Positions 1 through 8,679 of a DNA stretch of 64,000 bases are shown piece by piece; position 1 is the stretch's first letter; every line of letters starts with the position of its first letter. Where the stretch lies: contig NZ_CP109485.1 of NCBI RefSeq assembly GCF_035918235.1, forward strand, positions 3,596,001 through 3,660,000. Direction: 5' to 3'. Position numbers and translations under genes: made by a program. The notes under the pieces were generated by a model, which saw only the letters and a list, made by a program, of their open reading frames with translations, did not search any database and was not told the origin of the DNA. Origin of the DNA: Streptomyces sp. NBC_01445 (GTDB taxonomy: Bacteria > Actinomycetota > Actinomycetes > Streptomycetales > Streptomycetaceae).

Positions 1-868
1 TGCCGACAGGTCGGTCGGGGAGGGTGACATCGCCGTGGACTTCCTTGACGGGCGTCGTGGTGACATCCGTGCGCGGGGCGATCGTGCGCTCGTGCGCGAC
101 CACACCTTCGGTCACTGCCTCCTGCCGCTGCGTCGTGCCGGCCGTCTCGTTTCCGGACCAGTCGGTCGGCGCGGAGCCGCGCCCTGACGGCTTCGGCACC
201 CCCACATTAGGCATCGCCTCGAACGTGGGAGGTTCCAGGCCCTTGAGCGACTCCTCGGAGACGACGTAGTACGACGACAGCCGGTTCATCTGGTTGATGG
301 CCTCTTGGCGATGGCCCTCAACCTTAGTAGCCGCGGTGTACTCGTGGTTGGTCTCTACCCGCGCAACCACCGGGATGTCGCCGACCGACTTCCGCACGAG
401 ACGGCTGTCACGGGGCGGCATGGCGCTGCGAACGGATGCCAGGCCCGTGCCGGCGGACGTGATCTGAACGCCTGCGGCCTTCGCGTACTCGGCGAGAGCG
501 TCCGCGTGTCCGGCGAGTCCCTTGCCCCAGATCTGGAAGGCCTTGCCCGCCTCGCCCTTCCAGTCGTCCTCGGCCGCGGTCAAGTGACCGCGGAGTTCGG
601 TCGCCGCGTCCGAGATGGCCTTCTGTGCCTTCCACAGGGCCTCACCGGCACCCTCGAGGTCCGACGGGTTCGTGTTCTCAACGATGTCGATCATGTCGTT
701 GAGGTCGTGGTCCTCGAAGTTCGACTTCTGACCGGGTGCACGAACCCTGCTGAAACCGAACGCGTCGTGCATGACCTCGGAGATCCGATTGGTCATGTCG
801 GTGACGCCGACCTGGACGTTGCTCTGTTCCTGGCCGGACAGCTTGTCCCAGTCGTCCTTCCCAGTCAC
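1..868 (-). CDS. WXG/PPE-like secreted protein, T7SS substrate candidate (partial)
   Basis: The gene starts at a GTG whose bases overlap the stop of the upstream gene (GTGA), and its C-terminus lies beyond the left edge; 289 codons are visible. The N-terminal 170 residues are helical and contain a DDWKGEAGKAF stretch, a W-x-G turn of the WXG100 type, followed by a second amphipathic helix rich in Ala, Glu and Lys. The visible C-terminal part is low in hydrophobicity and rich in Pro, Thr and Gly, as in linkers of large WXG/PPE-type exported proteins. There is no signal peptide, which fits export by a type VII system, and eccB, mycP and eccE lie nearby. The specific function is unknown. Confidence 0.7.
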   Translation of the reverse strand, partial: MTGKDDWDKLSGQEQSNVQVGVTDMTNRISEVMHDAFGFSRVRAPGQKSNFEDHDLNDMIDIVENTNPSDLEGAGEALWKAQKAISDAATELRGHLTAAEDDWKGEAGKAFQIWGKGLAGHADALAEYAKAAGVQITSAGTGLASVRSAMPPRDSRLVRKSVGDIPVVARVETNHEYTAATKVEGHRQEAINQMNRLSSYYVVSEESLKGLEPPTFEAMPNVGVPKPSGRGSAPTDWSGNETAGTTQRQEAVTEGVVAHERTIAPRTDVTTTPVKEVHGDVTLPDRPVG

Positions 869-1341
869 AGCCCGAATCCCTTCTTCGACTGCTTCTTGTC
901 GTTCCGCGGCTGCTCAGGCGCGCCCGCCTTCTCGCGCTCCGCAGTCTGCTGGTCATGCTCGATCTTCGACTGGATGGCCCAGAACCGGCGTCGCTGTTCG
1001 TCCTCGAGGTTGCCGTAGCCGACCTCCGCGCCGTGCGCGGCGATGCCCATCGCCTCGATCTGGAGACTGAGCGTCTTCGACAGCGAGGTGAGTCGTTCGT
1101 GAACGATGTTGTACTGCTCGTAGAGACCGTCGGCTTCCGGGAACTTCGTACCCGCGCCACGCAGGGAGGTCGGCGCGATCCGCTGGCCACCGACCTTGGA
1201 CGGCGCTCCGTCCGAGCCCTCGAACTCGCTCAACAGCGTGTCGACGCGCTGCTTGAACGTCTTGAGCACTCCCGCGCCGACCTTCAGGTCCGCAGCGGCC
1301 GCAGCCGAGACCCCGCCCATCGCCATGTCCGCAGGAAGCAT
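865..1341 (-). CDS. small helical protein coupled to a WXG-like substrate
   Basis: 158 residues. The ATG is preceded by a purine-rich GGGGAAGGGGG site, and the stop overlaps the GTG of the downstream WXG-like gene, so the two are translationally coupled. The N-terminus (residues 8-60) is Ala-rich and helical, the middle carries a long heptad-like helix, and the end is very charged (Lys/Gln/Arg-rich). No signal peptide or membrane segment is visible. I do not recognise the family. The pairing of a short helical protein upstream of a larger WXG protein recurs in this window at 4425-7189, so a secretion partner or chaperone role is a reasonable inference only. Confidence 0.65.
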   Translation of the reverse strand: MLPADMAMGGVSAAAAADLKVGAGVLKTFKQRVDTLLSEFEGSDGAPSKVGGQRIAPTSLRGAGTKFPEADGLYEQYNIVHERLTSLSKTLSLQIEAMGIAAHGAEVGYGNLEDEQRRRFWAIQSKIEHDQQTAEREKAGAPEQPRNDKKQSKKGFGL

Positions 1342-1683
1342 GACGTGCCCCCTTCCCCGTTCCCCGTCGGTCCTTCAGTCCGCGCCCGGAGCGCGGTGGC
1401 GCGAGCGTCCCTCATCGCGCCTTTACCACTGTAGTCACCCTGTACAACCGAACCAACTGACCTATGTGTTAAGTCAGTTACGAAGCGCTGTTCCGTATCG
1501 CGCTTTCGGGTGCAATCTTCTCATCTCGCCGACGCACGCTCGACGCCCGGCCGGAGGTCTGACGCTCGCGCGCAGGCCCTGCCCGCACGGAGGCGCGACG
1601 CACCCTCCGTCAGGCGAACATTCCTCCATGAAATCTTCACCGTCGTGACAGCGGGGAAGGCGGGGGATGCGGCGTTCAACAAT
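1342..1683. other. intergenic region, no gene seen
   Basis: About 340 bases between the start of the minus-strand 158-residue gene and the end of the minus-strand lipoprotein gene. Short open frames run through it but none has a convincing ribosome-binding site or Streptomyces-like codon bias. It should contain the promoter of the two-gene operon to its left; I could not identify clear -35/-10 elements. Confidence 0.4.
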
Positions 1684-2250
1684 TCAGCCTGATTTCGCTT
1701 CGCAAGGCGAAGACTTCTTCAACGCCGCCGTGCATTCCGTGATCAAGTCCTTCAGCGCCGATTCGTCCTTGTGTCCCGGTTCGAAGACCCTGATGACCGT
1801 GGAGATGTCCTCCTCGGCCACATCCTGGGCAGCGCACCGGGTGATGGATACGGCGGCCGAGTCCGTGTACGCGATCGTGCGGGCCGCCGCGGACTTGGGG
1901 GCGTGGGCGGAGAGTTGGTCCACGGCGATGTCGCGTGCTGCCGCGCCCGGTTCGCGTCGCTCGCGTTCGACAGACAGCACGACCTTCTTGTCCACCGCGA
2001 CCTCGCAGGTCGTGATGGCGTCGGGGACGGGGTCGTCCCGTTTGACCGACACCTGCATACCGGGCGGCAGCAACGGCGTAAGCGCTGCCGCCTTGATGTG
2101 AGTGCCGCACAGCGAGGACGGCACGGCGTACTCACGCTCGGCCGAGTCGCCGCATCCCGCTGCTGCCGCCACCATCGCGGCAGTGACGGCGGCCAGAGGC
2201 AGGAGCCGCACGCCGCGGGCCGGCCTCAGTGATGGCTTTCCGAGTTCCAC
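1684..2250 (-). CDS. lipoprotein, third gene of the decayed WXG module
   Basis: 188 residues. Arg-containing N-region, hydrophobic stretch (about residues 15-32) and an AAAAGC lipobox with the lipidated Cys near residue 33. It is homologous to the lipoprotein at 7267-7809: both continue with an EREYA-x-P motif, LCG and a LPLLPPG-like loop, and both have several Cys that could form disulfides outside the membrane. The ATG overlaps the end of the upstream pseudogene by about 25 bases, so it was the last gene of that operon. Its own frame is open although the genes before it are broken. Function unknown; an immunity or anchoring role for the upstream large protein is inference. Confidence 0.7.
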   Translation of the reverse strand: MELGKPSLRPARGVRLLPLAAVTAAMVAAAAGCGDSAEREYAVPSSLCGTHIKAAALTPLLPPGMQVSVKRDDPVPDAITTCEVAVDKKVVLSVERERREPGAAARDIAVDQLSAHAPKSAAARTIAYTDSAAVSITRCAAQDVAEEDISTVIRVFEPGHKDESALKDLITECTAALKKSSPCEAKSG

Positions 2251-3690
2251 TGTTCTCCGTCCGAATGGCTGATGCCGGCTGCGGTGCGTGCGGCGCGCTG
2301 CAGGTCGTCCGCCGTCTGCATGTCAATGTTCGGGTTGTGGCGTACGGCGTTGTCGACGGCGTCCTGGGCCGAGCGGATCGCCTCCGAGCGGCCGTGCGCG
2401 TACTCGCCGCCGGCCTTGTGCTCCGCGTCCGTCGTCGTGTCCTGCTCGATGCTCTTCATGACGCTCTCCTGGATGTCCTCCGACGCCCATCCGATGGGCG
2501 CGCCCAGGATCGGAACGTGCTCGGCCGCCTTGTCGACGCCCATGCCCAGGATGCGGCTCACCTACTTCGCCTTGTCGGCCGCGGCCTCGTTGAAATCCGC
2601 GTCGGACGCCGCGTGGTACTGGTAAATGGCGTCCGCGCGCGAGTCGCTCATGATGCCCGCGATGGCCGCTCCCGGCGCCACCGCGTCGCGCACGCGGCCG
2701 CCCATCGACGTCGTCGACGTGGTGGGGTCGTTGACGACACCGTTCACCACGTCCGCCGTGTACGCCTGCTGCGCGGCGGTGATGGCCGCGTACGCATGCG
2801 GGTCCTGGCCCACTTCGCTGAGGAACTTCTGGGTGTGCCCGGGGTCGAGGCCCGCGGCCGAGCCGAACGTCGGGAACATGTCGCTGCCGGCGTTCTCCTC
2901 GTACATGGCCTGCTGGAAGTCGCCCATGTACTCGGAGGTGATGTCGCCGAGGCTGTCCTTCATGGCGTACAGCGGGCCGCTCTCGCCCGAGTCGCCGTTG
3001 TGCTTGAGCAGTTCGGGGTCGCTGCCGAACTTGTCGACGATGTCGTGCACGAGTCCGGCGCGCTCCGGTGTGTGCCGCACCGCGTCGCCCATGTCGTCAC
3101 TGTCGTACGGCCGTCCCGTCGTGGCGGATTCTAGGGCGTGGCCGAGTGCTTCGGGGCCGACGTTGCGCGCGGCCCGCAGCGCGTCCTCGTTGCCGTAGAG
3201 GTGCGCGTCGTTCGAGTCCGCGTTCCACAGGAAGTCCTTGTCGGAGAAGACGTCCAGGTAGGACTTGAAGCCCAGCTTTCCGTCCTGCTTCACCGTCCCG
3301 TCCTCGTTGTACGCGGTGGGAGGGTCGGTGAAGAACTTCTCCGAGGCCTCCGGGCTGTGGCCGAGGGCTTCGAGGACGCTGTTCAGCGGGTCCTCGCCGG
3401 AGCCGAGCTTTCCCGACGAATTGAATCCGTAGCCGTCACCCTGCCCGTGGCCGACGTGGGTGAGTTTGTCCGGGTCTTCCTTGTGGAGTTGCGTGAGGTG
3501 TTCGGCGATGGGGTTGATGAAGGACGGGTCGTAGTTTCAGTACCGCATCAGGCCGCCGAGCACCTGATAACCGTGAGGCTTCGTCATCTGATGCGGCATC
3601 CAGGAGATCTGGTGCGTGCCCAGCCTGCGGAATTAGTCGCCCCAGCTGGCGGGGAGATGGTTGATGCGGTTGAATTCGCGGATTGACCTG
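2226..3690 (-). pseudogene. decayed large WXG-module protein (paralogue of the gene at 4928-7189)
   Basis: One continuous minus-strand reading frame carries recognisable similarity to the C-terminal two thirds of the 753-residue protein at 4928-7189 (for example LMRY-stop-NYDPSF against LMRTGDYDDRF, and the AYTADVVN and QQAYT region against KAYTANLMD). Three stops interrupt it: TAA at 3633-3635, TGA at 3537-3539 (codon after LMRY) and TAG at 2562-2564. The first ~270 codons of the intact form are missing; the preceding sequence is the truncated first gene of the module, so a deletion joined the two near 3690. The end at 2226 overlaps the lipoprotein start. The longest surviving open pieces are 243 and 111 codons. 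Confidence 0.75.
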
Positions 3691-4014
3691 GGTCGTCCAG
3701 ACACTGACGGTCGTCTCGAGGCCGAGCCCATCTCGAAGTTGCTGACGTTGAAGGCCGTCGCGGCCTGCATCGTGGATCCCGAACCGCGCTTGTCGGCGCC
3801 GGCTCCCACGATGTCGGCCTGCGCGTGGAGGTGGTCGTGGAGGATGAAGGCCTCATGCTCCACGGCGCCGAGTTCGTCCTGGTTGACCACCAGGTCGGCG
3901 CCGCCCGTCGAGCCACCGCCGCCGGGTTCCGGGGCCAGCTGATTGAGCTGCATCTTCTCGCTCTGGCGGGCGGCAGCGTCGGACTTCAGCTGCTCCCATT
4001 CGTCCCAAGGCGTG
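3690..4014 (-). pseudogene. decayed first gene of the WXG module (paralogue of 4425-4928)
   Basis: The sequence WDEWEQLKSDAAARQ matches WDEWEQLKTEAAGRQ of the intact gene at 4425-4928. At the start position the codon is ACG where the intact copy has ATG, while the purine-rich ribosome-binding sequence (GGGGGAAGAGG) is still present. Around 3719-3722 one C appears to be missing: restoring it continues the alignment as SALETTVSVWTTQV, equivalent to GGGLQEVSNRWEEQL. After that the sequence passes directly into the middle of the second gene of the module, so the 3' third has been deleted. The left boundary is approximate. Confidence 0.72.
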
Positions 4015-4424
4015 CTGTGACCTCTTCCCCCGTTCCCCGGCACCCGCCGGCTCGGATGGCAACAGCTCCGTTCCAACGGATCAATGTGCGGGTCGGACTT
4101 CCTACAGGGGCGTTGCACAGCCGGAGATGGCGACGAGTAAAAATCCCCACAACTCTCGGTGGCGTGTACGTCGTCGAAATCGCGATCACGGAATTGTCCA
4201 AGATCCGGAAGCGAGCGAACTGAAGCGGATGGGGGCCGAACCCACAAGGCCCTCCATTACGGACACACGGCTACAACTCGCTTCGTCCACAAGACCTTCA
4301 CTTGCGCAGCATCTCGAGCATCGGTCCGAGTGGCCACTCTTCGCATCCGAGTTGCTAACTTGACCGGAAGTCTGCCGTCCAGCGGCAGTATCCGGCGCGC
4401 GCACGCGGGGGAAGGAGCTCACTC
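4015..4424. other. divergent intergenic region between intact and decayed modules
   Basis: About 410 bases separate the decayed minus-strand module from the intact plus-strand module. It is less GC-rich than the surrounding genes and has no convincing gene. The two ends mirror each other: each has a run of G followed by AAG and AGG/GGAG immediately before the first codon of the paralogous genes. A TTGACC at 4360-4365 could be a -35 for the plus-strand operon, but the nearest -10-like hexamer is about 20 bases away, so I do not call a promoter. Confidence 0.4.
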
Positions 4425-4928
4425 ATGGCGTGGGACGAGTGGGAGCAGCTGAAGACCGAGGCGGCGGGGCGTCAGTCGACGCAGATGCAGCTGAACCGCG
4501 TGCCGGACGACGAGGGCGGCGGGCCGCCGCCGTCCCAGTACGGCGACCTCGCGGTCGGGCACGGCGACCTCGAGAAGGTCGGTTCGGATGCCCACAAGCT
4601 GTACGGCCAGATGTGGGACAAGGCCCGGGTGGCCGTTCCCTCCAGCGACTCGGCTGCGTCGGACCTGTCCGCGCAGGGGTTCGCGCTGGGCGGGGGCCTG
4701 CAGGAGGTGTCGAACCGGTGGGAGGAGCAGCTCCGCTCACTCATGGACGCCACCGCGCAGATCGCCAACCACATGCACCGCACGAAGAAGCTGCACGGCG
4801 CCGACGAGGACTTCATCCAGCGTCAGATGAGCAGCATCGACATGCTCGACGCCGGCTTCGACGAGCGCGTCGGTGACCCCGGCAAGAAGAACCCGGTGTA
4901 CGGCGAGCCGAAGAAGAAGGACGACTGA
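4425..4928 (+). CDS. small helical protein, first gene of intact WXG module
   Basis: 167 residues, ATG preceded by GGGGGAAGGAG. A polar, charged N-terminal helix (residues 1-25) is followed by a Gly/Pro linker and then two long helices: residues about 60-100, and 100-150 containing NRWEEQLRSLMDAT and ANHMHRTKKLHG. No signal peptide or membrane segment. The stop overlaps the next ATG (TGATG), so translation is coupled to the large WXG-headed protein downstream. Size and position fit an ESX-type partner or targeting helper needed for export of the large protein, but no family name is recognised and this role is inferred. Its decayed paralogue is at 3690-4014. Confidence 0.75.
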   Translation: MAWDEWEQLKTEAAGRQSTQMQLNRVPDDEGGGPPPSQYGDLAVGHGDLEKVGSDAHKLYGQMWDKARVAVPSSDSAASDLSAQGFALGGGLQEVSNRWEEQLRSLMDATAQIANHMHRTKKLHGADEDFIQRQMSSIDMLDAGFDERVGDPGKKNPVYGEPKKKDD

Positions 4929-7189
4929 TGCATTTCGAGGCGCTCCTCCACGCCAACTTCAAGCTCCTCGACGATGCCGTCGAGGACTGGTCGACGATGG
5001 TCAAGAATCTCGACGCGCTCGCGAAGGAAGCCCGTACGGGCATGAAGGCGTCCGCGGGCAAGGCCGTCTGGGCCGGCGCGAATGCCACGGTCTCCAAGGA
5101 ATTCATCGGCAAGACGGTCGGTGAATTCGACGACGCGCACACCCAGGCGAAGTCGATCTACGACATTCTCCGGGACACCGCGGGTGAACTCAGGACGTAC
5201 CACGGCAATCTCGCGACGGCGATACAGAACGCGGGCACGAAGGACATCAGCGTCACGGCGTCGGGCAACGGCGGCTTCACCGTCCGCGCCAAGGACGACG
5301 CCAAGGACCCCAAGCCGACCGACGGCGACGTCACCGGGGTCCGCAACGAGATCCAGAAGATCGTCGACGGGGCGAGCGAGAGCGACAACACGGCCACCAA
5401 GGTCCTGAAGCTGCTGGTCAACCAGACGTCCATGGGCTTCTCCGACGCGAGCTACTCGGACCGCGACTCCGCGGCCGCCGCCGTCAAGGAAGCCGACGAG
5501 CTGGCGAAGCTGGCGCAGAAGGATCCGAAGGACCTGTCGGTCGAGGAGTTCGACCGGCTCAACGCCGGGTTCAAGAAGTACGCGAACGACGAGCTGTTCT
5601 CCGAGCGGTTCGCCACGAAGGTCGGTCCGCAGAAGATCCTCGAGTTCTGGACGGGAATCAACGACCCGGCCCGCGGCAACTACGAGCTGGGGCACGAGCG
5701 GCTCGACCAGTTCGACGACCTCCAGCGCAACCTCGGCATGTCGCTGGCCCACGCGACGCAGAGCGACTCGACCGCGATGTACGAGTGGAAGTCCAAGATG
5801 ATCGACTTGGGCGACAAGCCGCTCTACGGCGATCGTGGCGGGCCGATGGGTTTCCAGGTCATGAGCAACCTCATGCGGACCGGCGACTACGACGACCGGT
5901 TCATGGAGGACTACGGCACCAAACTCATGGCCACCGAGCGCAAGCTCACCGGCGACGGCGAGCACCGCAACCTGGCGTGGCAGCACATGGGCATGGACCC
6001 CTGGCTCAACCGGATCGGCGAGGACAGCGGTTCCGACCCGCTCACGGGCTACCTGAAGGGCCTGTCCAACAGCCCTGACGCGGCCACCTCGTTCTTCAAC
6101 GAGGAGTACACGCCGAAGGACGGCGACAAGGCGGCGGCCAGCAATTTCAAGTACCTCTTCGAGGACCGGGAGTGGCCGCAGGAGTCCGACATGCACGGCG
6201 ACGACCTCAACACCGGGCGCAACAACCTCGCCCTGGCGCTGGAGGCCGGAACGACCGGGCATCCGGCGGGCGAGCTGCCGACGGCGGACACTCCGGCGCA
6301 CACCGCCGATCAGGCCGGGCTGATGCGAGACCTCGTCAACTCCATCTCCGAGGACCCGAACCGCCTCAAGGACCACGACTACATGTCGGACAGCATCGGG
6401 CAGATCGGGTCCGAGTACCTGCCCGACATCCACCGGGCGATGGCCGACGGCCCCACGGTCGGCAACGGCGACAAGTCCGGATGGAACCTGCTGTACCCGA
6501 ACGACGGCGCGGACGCGAAACTCGATCACAGCGCCGTGTCCCGCTTCCTGGTCACGGCAAGCCAGAACCCGGAGGGGTACAGCGCGCTGAGCGTCGGCGA
6601 GAAGGCTTACACCGCCAACCTGATGGACTACCACCTGAACCCCGACCTCCCCGAGGACCAGCGCTACCCGCACGACGCGAAGGACACGATCACCAGCCTG
6701 TCGCGCAAGTCCGGGGAGTTCAGCGGTCTGCTCGCCCAGGGCCGGCAGGAAGCGGTGCTCGGCCCGGCGAACGAGAAGGACGGCGACTTCGACTACGCCG
6801 TCAGCCAGAAGAAGAACGTCATCTCGGGCATCGTCGGTACGGGTGTCGGCATCGGTACGAGCTTCATCGCCTCCCCCGTGGTCGGCGCGGCCGCGGGCGG
6901 CGCCGCGGGCACCGTGACATCGGTGGTGATGGAGGCGTTCTTCAAGGACGACTCGGGCCAGTACCGCTCGGAAGCCGGTCATGACATCGCGACGCGGTGG
7001 GAGACGATCAAGGACACCACCACGAACGTCAACTACGCGGCGGCCACCGAGGCCGCCAAGGCGCACCACGCGGGCTACTCGGACCAGATCGACACCTGGG
7101 TCAGCGAAGGCACCGCGACGGGCTTCAACGACGCCAACACCGACATCCACGCAATGGCCAAGGACCTCGACACCGAGATTCCGGACTGA
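4928..7189 (+). CDS. large WXG-headed protein, probable T7SS substrate
   Basis: 753 residues. Residues 1-100 are two helices joined by a W-A-G turn at 48-50, the hallmark geometry of WXG100-like T7SS targeting domains. Residues 130-610 are hydrophilic, mostly helical and rich in Asp and Lys. Residues about 631-671 form a Gly/Ala-rich hydrophobic stretch (VGTGVGIGTSF and VVGAAAGGAAG) that could insert into a membrane as a hairpin, and a charged 80-residue tail follows. There is no signal peptide. The start overlaps the stop of the helper gene (TGATG), and a homologous lipoprotein gene follows. No enzymatic toxin motif was recognised. Candidates are a secreted effector with a membrane-active C-terminus or a structural exported protein; the family is uncertain. 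Confidence 0.75.
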   Translation: MHFEALLHANFKLLDDAVEDWSTMVKNLDALAKEARTGMKASAGKAVWAGANATVSKEFIGKTVGEFDDAHTQAKSIYDILRDTAGELRTYHGNLATAIQNAGTKDISVTASGNGGFTVRAKDDAKDPKPTDGDVTGVRNEIQKIVDGASESDNTATKVLKLLVNQTSMGFSDASYSDRDSAAAAVKEADELAKLAQKDPKDLSVEEFDRLNAGFKKYANDELFSERFATKVGPQKILEFWTGINDPARGNYELGHERLDQFDDLQRNLGMSLAHATQSDSTAMYEWKSKMIDLGDKPLYGDRGGPMGFQVMSNLMRTGDYDDRFMEDYGTKLMATERKLTGDGEHRNLAWQHMGMDPWLNRIGEDSGSDPLTGYLKGLSNSPDAATSFFNEEYTPKDGDKAAASNFKYLFEDREWPQESDMHGDDLNTGRNNLALALEAGTTGHPAGELPTADTPAHTADQAGLMRDLVNSISEDPNRLKDHDYMSDSIGQIGSEYLPDIHRAMADGPTVGNGDKSGWNLLYPNDGADAKLDHSAVSRFLVTASQNPEGYSALSVGEKAYTANLMDYHLNPDLPEDQRYPHDAKDTITSLSRKSGEFSGLLAQGRQEAVLGPANEKDGDFDYAVSQKKNVISGIVGTGVGIGTSFIASPVVGAAAGGAAGTVTSVVMEAFFKDDSGQYRSEAGHDIATRWETIKDTTTNVNYAAATEAAKAHHAGYSDQIDTWVSEGTATGFNDANTDIHAMAKDLDTEIPD

Positions 7190-7191
7190 TG

Positions 7192-7230
7192 CTGCGTGAC
7201 CTGATTCTGCGCGACCTGATTCTGCGTGAC
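7192..7230 (+). repeat. 15-bp tandem direct repeat (about 2.6 copies)
   Basis: Copies of CTGCGTGACCTGATT run head to tail from just after the stop of the large WXG gene; the second copy differs by one base (CTGCGCGAC). If translation starts at the TGATG overlap (7189) the repeat would be read as a repeated LRDLI peptide before the lipoprotein. Confidence 0.8.
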
Positions 7231-7266
7231 CCACCGGCACGATCACCGAAGGCGATGGAAGACGTC

Positions 7267-7809
7267 ATGCAAGGACTCCCGCGGGAGAGAGCACGTTCGG
7301 TCTTGGCGGCGGCACTCGGTGCGGCGTCGCTCGTCGCTTCGGTGGCCGGCTGTTCGTCGTCCGCACCCGAGCGGGAGTACGCGACGCCGAAGGAACTGTG
7401 CGGCATCAAGGTGTCAGCCGGTTCCCTGGAGCCGCTGCTGCCGCCGGGGAAGAAGATCGCGGTCGAGCCCACGGCGGCGGTCGGCGTGAAGCGCTGTCGC
7501 CTTGAGGTCGACGGGAAGGTCGTGTTCTCCACCAGTGTGGAGAAGCGGGGCGCCGACACCTCGGCCCGTGATGTCGCCACGTCCGCGATCGGCGTCAATC
7601 CGAACGACCCCAGCGCGGACAACGGCCGGTTCATCTACTCGAAGACCGGGGCCGTCGGTCGCGTGGAGTGCTCGAAGTCAGCCGGTGCGGACAGCTCGTT
7701 CTGGGTGACGGCACGCGTCTCGGACGACGCGGATCCGGCGGACATGCACCGGTTCGTCAAGGAGTACGCGACGGCGGCGGCCGGTTCGGGGTCCTGCGCC
7801 GAGGGGTGA
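7267..7809 (+). CDS. lipoprotein, third gene of intact WXG module
   Basis: 180 residues from the chosen ATG. A basic N-region is followed by a hydrophobic segment and a SVAGC lipobox with Cys at residue 29. The mature part shares EREYATP, LCG and a PLLPPG loop with the lipoprotein at 1684-2250 and has conserved Cys residues. I chose ATG 7267 because GGAAG lies five bases upstream and the signal-peptide length is normal. Alternatives are ATG 7255 and the TGATG-coupled ATG 7189, which would add a repeat-encoded peptide. It is the last gene of the three-gene module, on the same strand as the large WXG-headed protein. An immunity-type or cell-surface partner role is possible but not shown. Confidence 0.72.
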   Translation: MQGLPRERARSVLAAALGAASLVASVAGCSSSAPEREYATPKELCGIKVSAGSLEPLLPPGKKIAVEPTAAVGVKRCRLEVDGKVVFSTSVEKRGADTSARDVATSAIGVNPNDPSADNGRFIYSKTGAVGRVECSKSAGADSSFWVTARVSDDADPADMHRFVKEYATAAAGSGSCAEG

Positions 7810-8084
7810 GTGCTCTCAGCAGGTCCTCTTGTGGCTCGTCGCCGCGAGCTCGTACCGGGCTTGCGGGGGCAACTTCCCATCTCTCCGCCCGTGAAAGGAC
7901 GCAGCAGACGGGGGGCTCAGGTGTGACCGGACCTCGACGATTCGGCACCTCGGTGCGGGAGGGCGTCCATCTAAGAACCCGGCCAGACGTGAGGACGATC
8001 GGCCGCGCCAGGCCCTCCCGAGCACCTGGCAGCGGCTCTCACTCTCCTATTCCGCCTCGCGAGAGACGCGGTGAAGTCGAAAGG

Positions 8085-8438
8085 TCAGCTCGCAGCCGGG
8101 GAAGGAGTCTCGTCGGCCTTGATGTCGAAGTTGACGTTGTCGCCGTCGACCGAGGAAACCTTGACCGTCACGCCCAGCGTGGTGCCGTCACTCGCCGTGA
8201 GCGTGCAGCGGCCGGTGTTGCCGACCTTCCCGACGAGGTCCTCGGGGCAGGTGACGTCCGGCTTCGGCTGGCCCGTGGTGGCGGCGAGCTTTTCGGCGAC
8301 CGTGTCGGCGAGCTTGCTCTTGGAAATCTTCGGGTCGGACTTCCCCACGCTCACCGACCCCGAGCAGCCGACGAGCAGCGCACCGGCGGCTACGGCCGAC
8401 AGGGCCCACGTTGCGGCGGAGAGACGGGACTTAATCAT
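8085..8438 (-). CDS. DUF4333-type small lipoprotein
   Basis: 117 residues. Signal sequence with a lipobox (VGC, Cys near residue 25) followed by a Ser/Gly/Lys-rich linker. The mature domain has the KSKLADTVAEKLAA helix, a TCPEDLVGKVGNTGRC segment with two Cys placed to form a disulfide, and a final beta-rich TLGVTVKVSSVDG stretch. This arrangement is typical of the actinobacterial DUF4333 family, short extracellular lipoproteins of unknown function. It is convergent with the lipoprotein at 7267-7809 and divergent from the gene at 8694. No operon partner is visible. Confidence 0.8.
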   Translation of the reverse strand: MIKSRLSAATWALSAVAAGALLVGCSGSVSVGKSDPKISKSKLADTVAEKLAATTGQPKPDVTCPEDLVGKVGNTGRCTLTASDGTTLGVTVKVSSVDGDNVNFDIKADETPSPAAS

Positions 8439-8679
8439 GGGGAGATCCGTTCCGGTGGTCGGAGAGGCAGGTCACAGAAGGCCGGAAGGGCAGACCGCCC
8501 CTTCGGCGCGCCCAGCAAATGGCGCACAGGAGATACCTACTTGGCGCACATTTCTGAAATTGGGGCAAATCGGAAAGCTCCGCAGACTCTTCGCGTCACC
8601 AGCAAAGAATCTCCACTCGCGCAATCTCAGGCTGCCGTCACGAGGCCAACCTCGGTCCACAGGAGCACATGGCGTCGAC

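Noticed and set aside
4360..4391. TTGACC and CAGTAT as a promoter for the intact WXG module
   Set aside because: Spacing is 20 bases and the -10 is weak.
4823..7246. Very long minus-strand open frame opposite the large WXG gene
   Set aside because: It is the mirror of a strongly biased plus-strand gene; its protein is Arg/Val/Leu-rich without known motifs, as expected for a shadow.
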